From Watersipora subatra (taxonomy: Eukaryota > Bryozoa > Gymnolaemata > Cheilostomatida > Watersiporidae), in assembly GCF_963576615.1 (NCBI RefSeq), contig NC_088717.1:28685213-28749212 (forward strand): 64,000 bases of DNA, read 5' to 3'. The translations under genes were made by a program, and so were the position numbers. Below the pieces are notes generated by a model. The model made no database searches and was not told the DNA's origin. It saw only the letters and a program-made list of their open reading frames with translations. The number at the start of each line of letters is the position of its first letter. Position 1 is the stretch's first letter. Of this stretch, positions 1 through 12,300 are shown in pieces.

Positions 1-111
1 ATTACTGCTGTTCTCAAGAAGCCTTCAGCTCACATTAATTTTACTATATAAAAGTGTGCGTCACTCAGCTACAAAAATCACAAATATTCCCAGAAATAAT
101 ATTTTTCAACT

Positions 112-1905
112 AGAAATTCCGCTGTCATACAGCCTACAACCAAAGTGATATTGGAAAAAAGAAAGGGTACTGATAGTTGAGAAATGCAATATTAGCAGTC
201 AAATGGCACTGCAGTGCAATAGGATAACTGCAATGGTAGCTGTAATGGTAGCTGCAATGGTAGCTGTAATGTACCGGGTGTTACTATGTACAACAAACAG
301 CAATAATGAAAGGAAAAGATTACATGTTTATATCTCTTCCCTGCAATAGGAGAAATGCATTATTAGAAGTAAAATGGCAAGCTGCTGTGTAATATACAGT
401 TTTAAAGTTGGTTGTGTTGAATGTAGAATGGTTTAGACAGCAGCCTGTAACTAAAGTGAAGAAATGGGTCATAATCACAGAAACCATGGTTAAGTCGGGT
501 GTGTGAGATTTAGAGTTATCTAAACTAGCAGAAGGAGAAAATTCTGTTATTTTGCAAAAAAAATTTGATTACAGCAGGTTTTATGGTCAATAAACTGAAT
601 GCATGTTTACCATTAGTGCGAAAACATAGTTCTGAGAAAACTGGTATTAAAGTTTGAGAAACGAAAACCAATGCACAATTTTGTTTACATTTCAAAATGT
701 CATAGCAACCAATATCAAAAAGTTGTGATATTTATCTAGATTTTTGTGTATTTATATGCCAAAAATTATGCTAAATTTAAAAATTCAAACAGATTTTAGT
801 TGGTTGTCATAGAAATAGCTGTATATCTATAAGAAAGTGTAGGCCTATTATTTAATTTTGCAGAAACAACTTGGCAGTGCCGTGATATTGGGCACAGCCG
901 TAGTATCATCAACAAAATCTTTAGAAAAATAATAACAGTAACATATTACACACCATCGGTCACTATATACTTTGATCTTGTAAATTCGAATGATTATTCT
1001 TATAATTAAATCTTATAAAATCGAATAATTATTCTTATAATTAAATATTTTTGCATTATATTAAAAACAACTTGACAGTACCCCGATATTGGGCACAGCC
1101 ATAGTATCATCAACAAATTCTTTAGAAAAATAATAACAGCAACATATTGCACACCATTGGTCACTATATACTTCGATCTTATAAATTCGAATGATTATTC
1201 TTATAATTGAATCTTATAATAATCTTATAAAATTGAATAATTATTCTTGTAATTAAATATTGTAATTTTATAAGAATCGTTAGAAAAATATCATCGCCAT
1301 TTTCTTTACTTTCACTGCTTTGGACATCAGTTGGAATACCAAAGTTAACTCTGACATTTTGAACACTTTTTATAAGTGTTCAAAATGTCAGAGTTAACTT
1401 TAAAATTGGCAAAAAAGAAACAATTACTTTTCCGTACTTCTACGTTAATTACAGGAACCTTCGGCAATTGGACAATGCCATAGACTGGTAAAATGTGCAC
1501 GCTTTTCTCCTAAAATACGCACGGCTTTATGGTTCCACTATCCATCACACAGCTTTATGGGCGTTGTGTTGGCCAATGATTAAAAAAGGCTTGTCAGGTT
1601 TTAATGGTGATTTTAGGCCAAATTTATCTGTCTAGTTATGCATTATCCAATCAGATGGGTAAGTTTTATGATATCGTCTACACTTTCCAAAGACTTGGTA
1701 ACATATTTAAATAGGTTTATGTGTTTTGTATCGTTATTATACTTAAACGACTCCACACAAAAAATGGTTAAATTTTTTGATGTGATTTCGGTACAAGGGT
1801 TTGGGTACGGCGTTTTTTTGGGATAATTTTTTGGGAGTTGTGTGTGCATATACATTTATCATAAAGCTCCCAGACACTCGCTTTGCTCGTGTTTGGTCGT
1901 GCGAC
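112..1905 (+). repeat. Interspersed repeat family A, copy 1 (unclassified)
   Basis: This stretch recurs, rearranged, at 11026-12975. Shared blocks include the left end (ACTAGAAATTCC then CTGTCATACAG, followed by CCAAAGTGATATTGG), a central block around 1440-1500 with CCTTCGGCAATT, and the right end near 1870-1905 with TTTGGTCGTG. The two outer ends both carry a CACGACCAAA-type sequence in inverted orientation. An internal part is duplicated (about 865-1050 and 1068-1250). No protein could be recognised. It is probably a non-autonomous DNA element, but its class is not established. Confidence 0.55.
1341..1401. repeat. Perfect inverted repeat, 28-bp arms
   Basis: The arms 1341-1368 and 1374-1401 are exact reverse complements around a 5-bp loop. 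The related copy near 12661 has only the equivalent of the right arm, so the hairpin is specific to this copy. Confidence 0.9.
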
Positions 1906-2517
1906 AACAAAGAGCTATCGCAGTCAGTAGCTTGCATTGCTGCTAAAGACAGGAGGCAGAAAATAGGGTTAGTTGTGAAAAGATTGGGTAGGGTTTGTCT
2001 AGTCATAGCAAACAGGGTAAAAGATCAGTAAGCAATGTGTGGCCAGAGCAGACAACACTCCTACGTCTCTGTATACTAAGGTTATTCTGAAACAACAGAG
2101 GGCTGTTGCCTCAATAGGGCTATTATACCACCTACTTGTACAGCTGCAAGTGGAACCTCACAATGTTTTTATTTTATGGATGATACCGATTTGGAGTTGT
2201 GCACACATCAAGTAACTAAGCAATGAGTAAGTACCCATGTACATGCGCGTGTTGTGGGTTAAGATCGACGTTTTGCTAAACCAGAGGTCATAGTGACACA
2301 TTCAAACTGGGTGAATCGAAATAAGAATCTAAGTGTGGAAAATGGTACAAAAAGAATATATTGCGCATCATTTTCTTGTGCATCTTCTGCATGTACTGTC
2401 TTCATCTTCCATAAGCATGGAACATTCTGTAACACTTCGCAAATAACATAACTCGCCAAACCTGCGAACTTTGGCGCTTTCATCTTGCGGATGAGGCAAA
2501 CTTGTGGATTTACAACG
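1906..2517. other. No recognisable feature
   Basis: Only short open frames without splice context or recognisable motifs are present. Nothing could be assigned. Confidence 0.5.
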
Positions 2518-2775
2518 TTTTAGAAACATAGCGATTATGGTCTATTCTGACCAATCATGCTCGCTGTTTTATGGAAACAGCGATTATGGTCTATTCTGAC
2601 CGATCACATCCGCTGTTTGATGGAAACATAGCGATTATGGTCTATTCTGACCAATCATGCCCGATGTTTTATGGAAACAGCGATTATGTCCTATTTTGAC
2701 CAATCATGCTCGCTGTTTTATGGAAACATAGCGATTATGTTCTATTCTGACCAATCATGCTCGCTGTTTTATGAA
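2518..2775 (+). repeat. Minisatellite, about 50-bp unit, 5 copies
   Basis: Five tandem copies carry the core GCGATTATGGTCTATTCTGA followed by CCAATCATGC and CGCTGTTTTATGG. The copies differ by small indels (ACATAGCG versus ACAGCG). Confidence 0.85.
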
Positions 2776-2996
2776 CAAACATATGTTAGCACCTGTTTGA
2801 TTACAATTTACTCCAAGATGCTGCTAGTATTACCTTTTAAATCACGATACAGGAATCCATAAGGTGAAAGGGCATTGCCTAAACTCCAGAGTATGTGACT
2901 GGCCAACCTTGTCACTCATGTAACCTCTCTGGTGATTATTTAGCCCAACGTGCTATTTAATCTGCACCAATATTTTGTTGCACGGCTTTGTAAGGG

Positions 2997-3037
2997 CAAT
3001 GATATACAGACCCCCCATGGGGGGCTGTATATCATTG
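2997..3037. repeat. 41-bp GC-cored palindrome
   Basis: The arms 2997-3009 and 3025-3037 are reverse complements and enclose a CCCCCC/GGGGGG core with one bulged A at 3010. It lies about 260 bp downstream of the stop codon of the minus-strand rhodanese gene, so it could fall in that gene's 3' UTR. Confidence 0.75.
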
Positions 3038-3294
3038 GTAAGGCTATCAACTGAGAAATAAAATGTATCCCATATGAAAGTGACAGCAAGGTTCTTACAA
3101 TACATATTTGCAGGACAAAAGTGTATCAAATTAAAAAAATATTTTAAAGTCATTCAAAGCAAATCCATTGTTTAAGCAAATAGTTTTAAGAAATCAGGTC
3201 ACCCTATAAAAACTGATAACTACAAAGTTTAAAAAGTAAAAAATAATTCAAATGTTACTCTACTAATCAGAATAATAAGGGTTAATTCAGAGTT

Positions 3295-3349
3295 TCAGCA
3301 ACTGGTTCTAGCGCTGTACTCCATCCATCCTCCGGGAAAATGTCGGGAG
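3295..3349 (-). CDS. Rhodanese gene exon 7 (domain 2, C-terminal motif and stop)
   Basis: The acceptor CTACTTTTAG precedes 3349 and the exon enters in phase 2. It encodes SRHFPGGWMEYSARTSC and ends with TGA at 3295-3297. The PGGWMEY motif matches exon 4, although intron 6 is 11.6 kb long and filled with transposons. Confidence 0.65.
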
Positions 3350-6300
3350 CTAAAAGTAGACACAAAATTTGAGCATAACATTCATTACCTAGAACTCTAA
3401 TTATACCTTCGTTTATGTGTGAGTCATGATCTTACCAGATGTTGTGACTTAGATGCTAACAAAGATAACCATATTTGAAATCAAGAGCATATGCATAGAC
3501 TCATCAATGAAGACAACAGGAACAAAAGTGGCCAAATACGAAAACTAGACCAAAATCAGAGTGGTTGCTGCATGTAGAAGCGCACACAAGGTCAAGAATA
3601 TAGCTTTAACCGAACATGTCTAACGCTAGCAGCTCATTCAAAGCTTACTGGCATTTACTGTTTGTTATTGTGATTGAGGGAGAGATTTTCAACATCCGAA
3701 AGAAATAGGAGAGTGATAGAGCCACAGAAGCTAGTGCATACTGATGTGAGAGGAAGCAGGCTATGGTCTACCGATTACATTATGGTGGGATAAGCTCTAT
3801 GAAAGTTGTATACTGTAAAGCCTCTATTTGAACGCCAGGGAGCTCTTTTTTCAACCCTTCTCCTATAGTGGCATTTTATTAGAAGTAACATTCAAATAGA
3901 AGGTGATGTTGTATTTTTTGAAATAGCTCGTCAGAATTTTGAGAAGATAAATTTAACCCTTTCACGGGTAAAGTGAATGTCAACCTGTATTTTGCACTCT
4001 CCTTCGGGCGGAGCGATATTAACATTTTCGCATTCGACTGAGAATTGCCCGGCGTACCGGGCCTATAAGATGTGAAATTTTGCCCTTCGACATGGATGCA
4101 AGAAATCTGCTGGAACTCATCTCCAACTTGTCATAGATCACTAGATAAATATGCATTGGAAACCTGAGATATATCTCTACAGGTTGATATCTATTGTTTG
4201 CAATTAACTTACAATTAACCTACAATGATTTTACATGCGTAGCAATTTTTAGAACCTTCAATTTTCTATTTCATTCTTTGGAAGTACACGTATATTTTTA
4301 TTTTATATCTATATTTAACAATGTGGCATGAAAGCTCATTGCCCTCATTGAGGTTTGCTACAGTTGGCAACCAAAACTGGCTTTCTATGTGCAATAGAAG
4401 AGGAGTGATTAGCGTCGACCCATCGAAAACAGAGTATAAATAACGACAATGATATTATCGAATAACATGCTATAAATCTGCAAATTTATAGGTTATACAA
4501 TACTAATCTATCAAATGCTACACATTTATATATATATTTAAAAACGAGTAACAAGCAAACCATACATATATTTATAATACATGCGGAAACCAAAATTAAC
4601 ATTTTAAAAACAAAATACTCGTATCGTTTGCTTGGCCAGTCGCATTCTGATTGTTGCTTCGTTTCGACCCATGTCATGTTCTTCTGGCGGTTCAATACCT
4701 TCCACAGTGTATTTCGACCTCAACTCTTCTTTTGTACCGCTCAAGTAGCTGCTATTAGCGTCCAAACAATTTTTTTTAGCAGAGCACAACTTTCTGAATT
4801 TTGCCATTTAGAATACATGTACCGTAAGTACATGTCAGATGTACAATTCGACCAGGTGTATAAATCAAGGTCTAAAGTGTGGTTCAAAAATCCTGCTTTT
4901 GATATATACCTGCTGTATAAGTCGACCTCTCCTCTGGCTTAAATCGTTTGATCGCTAATAGTTCAATTGGCATTGGAGGCGAGCGATGCGTAGCGGAGGA
5001 ATTGGCATTAAAGAACGCCATCAGCAAAAACACCCAGATCATTTTTGCCGCCGACAATACGTACAACAATTAACAAAAGAACAAGAGAGAACAGTTCTAG
5101 TAAAAACCACAAGGTCTGAGAAACAATACTTTACCATCATATTGACCCGCCTCTCCAATATAATTAAACTGCCAGATTTGATAATATGTACGTTTTTAAT
5201 AGGAAAATCAAGACAGACTGTTGTCAAGAATCGTGATTCATGTACAAGAAAAAGAATAGATAGTGGATGAGTCAAATGGTTTACCGATTTGTGAGCTTGT
5301 AGGCAGATACTACAAAAAAACATTAAATGAGAAAAAGCATATCATTCCAAAAGAGAATCCTAGCAATGACAATTTAAATAGGGAAGAATGGGACTTGGTG
5401 TTTGATCCGTCTCTAGCCTGTCTTGACAAACTGTTGTTTTTGCGGAGTTGTCCACCGTCGAGTTTTATGAAAAACGACAGGTTAAAATCATTACTACTAA
5501 TAGTTTCATGCAAATTCTTTGCAATCTAGAACTACAAGCACAGAGCTCAACATATTCTCTATCAAGTTATACTGCTCCAATCTATGTTGAGCTTCTCGTG
5601 ATTTTAGTAATACTTATGATAAATTTCATTACATATTTAAATGTATTATACCATAAAACCTCTATTTGAACGCCACCTCCATTTGACCTCTGCTATGAGA
5701 GAAGGTTTTAAAAAATAGAGCGCCACGCTTTATTTGAACGCCACTCCCATCTTTGATCTTTATGAATTCACAATATCAAGTGATCAGAAAAAAAGTGTCC
5801 ACAAAATCGTATTAATAATGGATCGTCTACATCATTAAAGGTTGACTTGCAACAAAATTCACATTACAGTTATTTGGTATCAAAAGATTCGCCATGTCTT
5901 ACTCTATTGTGTTGTAAGGGCCAAATATGTGGGAATGTGATTACAAGCTCTTAAAAGCTCAAAAACGAACAGAAAATCGCAGCCACACGAGACCGCCCTA
6001 GTTTGGATTCGTTTTCCAAAACGGCTAAAATGTGACGTATGTGTGCTAAAACGGCTAAAATGTGTGCGAGATAGTTTATGTTTACACTTTCATGCATCCT
6101 TATTCGTCGAACTATTTTCACAAATATACTTCACGCTTGCGATAAAAACCATGTCTATTGTTCTTACGCGTCTATTTTATCGGCATCGTAATGCTGCAAC
6201 TTTGAGCACTGATATCTCAAAACATAGCATAAAAATATGTTTAATTTTTTAAGCTTAGCTTGAACGATTGCATATCATTCTCTGATAAAAATGATGAGCT

Positions 6301-9300
6301 TTTTGGTCCGCTATGATGGTTGAAAAATGCTGTAGAAATTTTTCGCGCCATATAGCGGGAATTGTAAGTCACATGATCAGATAATGTTAGTTTCAGTTCA
6401 AGTTTGATCTATCGCAAATGGCAAACACGCTATCTCATATTAAACTTGTTTATTTTAATTCGTCATAATGTCTAACGCACCACATAGTGTTTGTGCAGCT
6501 GCCAAACTGAGAAGCACCTTCTTTTGGCCAAGAGCTGAAAAAAGACTAGACCTTCACCGGGCGTGGAGCAACTGGGTGAAGCTGGATGTGACAAACTTTA
6601 TTTATTCGTCTGCTTACTCTTACCTTTGTTTTCGCCAGTTCAAAGACGACATGTTTTCTAACCTGTTTGCATACTCCACATATCACCAAAGCACGCGAGT
6701 AATTTATTTTATGAACTACTTGTATTAGTAGTTGTAACTCGGGTTATTATCTAGTATTCTCCTAATAGTACTGTATTAATCTATATTTAATATAACAATA
6801 TTAATGTCATTTAATTGTAATATTATATTATTAGTATTTTATCTTTTTAATTACGTGTATTATTCTTATTATAATAACAAAACTAATTCATACTGCATAT
6901 CTATCTGTAAAACGTAATATATTAATATATAATTGATAAAATAATGTTGTTTCACGATTAATTTCGCCAAATTTCTTAACCCCACTCACTTATAGATATG
7001 TTATATAAAATAGTTATTGTCATTTTCTGGTATTATCGTTAATAGCATATTAATATTATTAGTTGATTATTATTAGATAAAGAGTTTGTGCCAACCACTG
7101 AAGACTGGGGAGAGTTTGAGCGCTATGTTGGCCAGCGTCAAACGCTCTCCAATTACATGTAAGATAGAGCTGAACTAAACCAAACTTGACAAAATATAAA
7201 AAATATCCATAGAGTTATTACTCACATTTTATGTTTACAATATCATGGATTCTGATAGGGTTTTGTAAAATCTGTGTCATGATTGCATGGCTATATATTT
7301 ATTCTTTTTCTGATCAAGCAAATATGATATAATAACAGGAAATGATGTTGTACAAATCTTATTGCAAGTCAACTATTGTGTTGTGATTTCAGAACCGAAT
7401 CCTCCTTCAAAGAGGAGAAAATAATAGTAAGTGTGACAGCACTCCAGCGACTATTTCACTGTCACACCTGCGCCCTCCCCTGCTCATTCACGATGGTGCG
7501 AGAAGGCGGATGGGTAGAGTTCAAGGTTACATGTGCCTCCTGTCACCAATCGTACACTTGGGAAACAACTGCCAGGGTGAACAGAGCTCACGTCATCAAC
7601 CCCCTGCTGGCAGCTGCATCACTCTTTTCTGGCGGATGCCTTACGCAGAACCTCCGTTTTCTGTCGCTCCTGAACATCGCAATACCAAGCCACAGCGTTT
7701 GCCTCTACCAACAAAGAGAATACTTACATGGTGTGAGTGTTAATATTTACTCATAAACTTGGAAAATGTGAGTAAAAGCTTGGCACACTAATTGAATAAC
7801 AACATTTAGAAACAATTTTTTTTTGAAATGAAAATATGTCATCCTTCAAGCAAAATATATTATAATTCAAAATTCTGATTCATCATAATATAGCACAAAA
7901 AGGGGGAAGAGGATTCTACATTCTTAGACTAATGATAATGATACAAATTAATCTTGTATAATGAAGTTTTACAATATTTTACAGTGTATTGCTGAGCAGT
8001 ACACCCTGCATAACGAGGGATTGATGGCAGCAATCGATTGGGAGCTTGATTTGGCAGGTGACGGTAGATGCGATAGTCCTGGGCATTGCGCACTATACAG
8101 AGCCTACACTATGATGGATCAGAGCTGCGGTTTAATAGTCAGCAGCCATCTTGTCAAGGTAAAACTTTGACAGTTTTTACTTCACAGCCTGACAAAAACC
8201 CAAATTTTTTAGTAGTTATCAATACATAAACATGAAGTTGCTCATCTAGCTAAATAGTTCATTCAAATAATGTGAAAGTAATTGTTAGTCGTAACTTTCT
8301 TTACATTGCAGTCAACAGAGACCACCAGCTCTAACACCATGGAGCTGGAAGGCTTCAAGCGATGCCAGTCCGATCTAATTTTCCACGGCCTGAGAGTGAG
8401 GTCCATTACAACGGATGTTGTTACAAAGGTTGTGTGCATACTGCAAGCTTGTGTTTTGGCTTATGCCGCAAATTTGTCGCCATGAGCGACGGCCTCTACC
8501 TGCATGCTTGGTGTCTAAGATTCGGGCTCTTTTCCCACCAACGAATGATGAAGAAGAGTTTGCAGACTTGCAAACAAGATTTGCGGCATAAACCAAAACA
8601 AGATTGCGGTATGCACACAACCTTTTCCGAGCATTTGGCGATGGCTCTCCAAATGGGAATAGATTATCTACCAAAACAACTATTGAAAAACAATAATTGC
8701 TGATCATCAAAATAATCTCGATCTTTATATAATAAAATCATAAAACTAATACACTCTCTACTGTAGTAAGTGTACAAGCCAAATATACCAGTTCTCCTTG
8801 TGTTCCACGAGTTCAGAATATGTGTGTTCAACTGATGCATTAAATGTGTAACACAAGAATTGTAGATAATGCTTGACACATTAGCATAACCTTGGTGTTG
8901 TTGGCATTAAATGAATATCCAACTCACTATGATATCGCAGGTAATTATTCCACCTCAACTCAAGGGGTGCAGACACCACAAATTCGTTTACACCAGGATG
9001 CATACGCAGGCATTCATGCTCCCCTCGGTGAAGGAGACAATGCGCAAACTCAGCATAATGGCAGCACAAACATTCAGGAAGAGATGGCATGTCTTGACAA
9101 CGCTCGCAGGCACACCACTCTGTAGCCGGTGGTATTAGCTCCTAAAGAAATGAACAGATATGTCTATGCAACCATAGCTAATACATCAGGTCGATGTTAT
9201 CCAACAGTATATCAGTGCAGCACTAGATTTAAATATTAAAATTGTTAATGTTGTCATTCGAGAAAAATCTGTAATTATTTTTTCGCAATATTGAAGCGAT

Positions 9301-12300
9301 AATTATCATCATTAAAATCATATATAATAATATTCGTTCTATCACTCTCAAGCTAAAACTATTACTACTAGCTAGCTTGGCACATAAGAGCTGGCTAGTG
9401 GCGGTGCTTACTTGCTGGGAGGTTTTATTCTGTTGAGGATTTTCTTCAGATAGAGCGTCAGGCTCGAAACGCCAGGGTCTTAACTCTTCAGAATTTGACA
9501 TTTTTTATGATCGCAACTCAGACATGAATAGTCGAACGGAATGGCCAAGCCGAAACTGTAAAGTAGCGAGCATCTATATTTGATACGGGGTCTTAGGTAA
9601 AACCCGAAGTGATTATCATAAACTATTGCTACGATAAGTTTGATATTGAGCTTTTTATTGGCCTTTCAATTCACGCGAGAACATCACGTGACAAGACAAT
9701 AACCATACAGCGCGGATACGTCATCGAAATCAAGAGATTCCAATCTACGGCGGCTTTTTGTTTTTGAGCTTTTAAGAGCTTTTAATCACATTTCCACATA
9801 TTTGGCACCTACCACACAACAGAGTAAAACATGGCGAATCTTTTGATACCAAATAACTGTAATGTGAATTTTGTTGCAAGTCAACCTTTAACAATCAATT
9901 CTCCCGTTGTCCAACTCCAAAGATTTTCCCTTCTTTTTTACTGAAGCTAACACTTTAGAAACAACCAATAACTGTCTCAGGCTAATAGTAGTTGCTTGTT
10001 TAACACGGTTTCAATACTTCTGAGTACCCGTACATAAAAACCGGCTTATATTTATAATGGTAGATGCTCGACTAGTATATCTTATATATATAAAGGTGAA
10101 GGTATGTCTGTCCTTCCAGCTATAGCTATTATTAGAATAGCATAACTGGACAACAACGCTGTGACACAACGCCAAGCCTACCGGCATTATTAACTAGCTT
10201 ACTGGAGTTCTCCATTGGCCATGCGCCAGGCTAATAGCAAGCGGTTCTCACTACTTCTCATTGTTTATAAGACAAAACACTTTTTTCATGATATGTAGTT
10301 TGAAAGTTAGAATGGCAAATGTTGTTATATGTTAAATACAAGTCAATTTTCTGTCCAAAAAGGCTTTTCTATTAACCGGGCAACATCGGGTGGCACAGCT
10401 AGTCTATATATATATATATAAACCTCAAGGTCTGTCCAGTTATTGCTATTCAAACTTTGGAATGAAAAGCTCGCTTTGTGCTGGATTTGAACTCATGAGA
10501 TTGCAACGGCAAGTGTCTAACCACGCATTTAACCACTTAGCTACACAGTCCTTGAAATTCTATCGCTCTTATCATATACCATATACCCTTTTCTCGATTG
10601 TACACGCTAAATCACGTATTAATTGATATATTGCGCCCCATGGGTGACGATTCCCCTGTTATAAAATATTTTTCGCCTAACTCTATGAAACGATGCTTTT
10701 TCGTCCTCGCCATACTAGAGCGAATTAGTTTTTCGCCATACGATATCAACAATAAGTTCTTTCGAGATTAAAATTTGGCGATTGTAGTACTGATTATGAT
10801 GAAATAACAAAAATGTCGACATGCTATTTTGCCGCTAACTCAGTTCAGCGATACCCATTACGGTAAAAACGGATTCGCAAACAAATAAATGATAAAATTT
10901 TAGTTTCGAGTTTACTAAAATACATGCTACACGTCCTTCAAGTATGTATTTACTAAGCTAAATTCATTTAAGTTAGATTCAGCATTTATGTTACACATCT
11001 ATCTTAAAGCACATCAATTACACTAGAAATTCCCCTGTCATACAGCCCACGACCAAAGTGATATTGGAAAAAAGAAAGGGTACTGATGGTTGAGAAATGC
11101 AATATTAGCAGTCAAATGGCACTGCAGTGCAATAGGATAACTGCAATGGTAGCTGTAATGTACTGGGTGTGGGTGTTATTATATACAACAAACAGCAATA
11201 ATAAAGGAAAATATTCCCACGACCAAACGAGCGGAGCGAAGTGTGGGAGTTTTTATGATAAATGCATGTGCACACAACTTACGAAAATTATTCATCAACA
11301 ATGAGACGAACCCTCGTCAAGAAATTTCATCAACAAATTTAAGCATCGTTATGCAAAGTCGTTAAAATATAATAACAATACAAAACACATTTAAACCTAT
11401 TTAAATATGTTACCAAGTCTTTGTAAACCGTCGGTATTATTTTAAAACTTACCCATCTGATCGGATTATACACAAATAGACAGATTAATTTGGACGGAAA
11501 TCGCCACAAAACGCTTGAAAAGCTTGGTTTAATAAAAGTTAAGACCGAAAATTGAAACGCCGAGGGACAGATAATAGAACGATAAAGTCTTGCGCATTTC
11601 ACGAAAAAATAACGTGCACTTTTCACCAGTCTATAGCATTGTCGAATTGCCAAAGGTTTCGGCAAATAACACAGGAGTATAGAAATCGTTTCATTTTTGC
11701 CGATTTCAATTTTTTCATTTTCATTTGCCAACACATTTGAATACTTTTGCATTCTAACTGATGTCCAACGCAGTATAAGTAAAGCAAATGACGATGATAT
11801 TTTTTAACGTTTCTTATGAGATTATTACAGTAATTAATTATAAGTTTGGATGACTACAGAACAATGACTACGTAGTAGAGATTTTCTAAAAATCTCTTTT
11901 ATAAATATCACAACTTCGTGATATTGTTGGCTATGCCGTTTTGAAATGTAAACAAAATTGTGCTTTGGTTTTTATTATTACTATATAAATAATATTGGTT
12001 ATTCTAATAATATCAGTGCATTTTACTTCTAATATTGGCCAATATTGCATTTCTCTTTTAGCAGGAGGAGAGATATAAACATATAATCTTTTCCTTTCAT
12101 AATTGCTATTAGTTGTACATAATAACACCCACACCCAGTACATTACAGCTACCATTGCAGTTATCCTATTTGACTGCTAATATTGCATTTCTCAACCATT
12201 AGTACCCTTTCTTTTTTCCAATATCACTTTGGTCGTGGACTGTATGACAGTAGAATTTTTAGTATACGTTTATATCTCTCCCCCTGCAATAGGAGAAATG

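Larger units (their letters stand above)
3350..5649. other. Part of rhodanese intron 6; few features
   Basis: Apart from a small repeat at 3813-3905 and weak minus-strand frames (listed separately), nothing is recognisable. At 3953 a TTAA followed by CCCTTTCACGGG resembles a piggyBac-type end, but no partner end was found. Confidence 0.4.
5839..9887 (+). mobile_element. Kolobok-like DNA transposon, 4,049 bp, TTAA target site
   Basis: The element begins AGGTTGACTTGC and ends with its reverse complement. TTAA flanks it at 5835-5838 and 9888-9891. The terminal inverted repeats are about 130 bp (5839-5967, 9758-9887). Kolobok elements are known for TTAA duplications and THAP-type transposases, and the plus-strand exons inside fit that family. 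A second, minus-strand gene near the right end encodes a P2X7-ballast-like protein. The transposase is truncated, so this copy should depend on another for movement. Related pieces are at 39124-40023, 53334-53412 and 60318-60578. Assignment to Kolobok rests on motifs and TTAA, not on a database match. Confidence 0.75.

Noticed and set aside
3953..3980. Second piggyBac-type element starting at TTAACCCTTTCACGGG
   Set aside because: No matching right end or target duplication was found downstream.
7510..7743. 77-codon plus-strand frame
   Set aside because: Shadow of transposase exon 3 (7393-7732) in another frame.
8664..8879. Minus-strand frame as a third exon of the ballast gene
   Set aside because: It lacks the expected A-Y-R...P-S-C-V motifs and has no convincing acceptor.
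10482..10548. A genuine tRNA gene
   Set aside because: A- and B-box-like motifs are present, but the acceptor stem and anticodon arm do not pair well; a SINE head is more likely.
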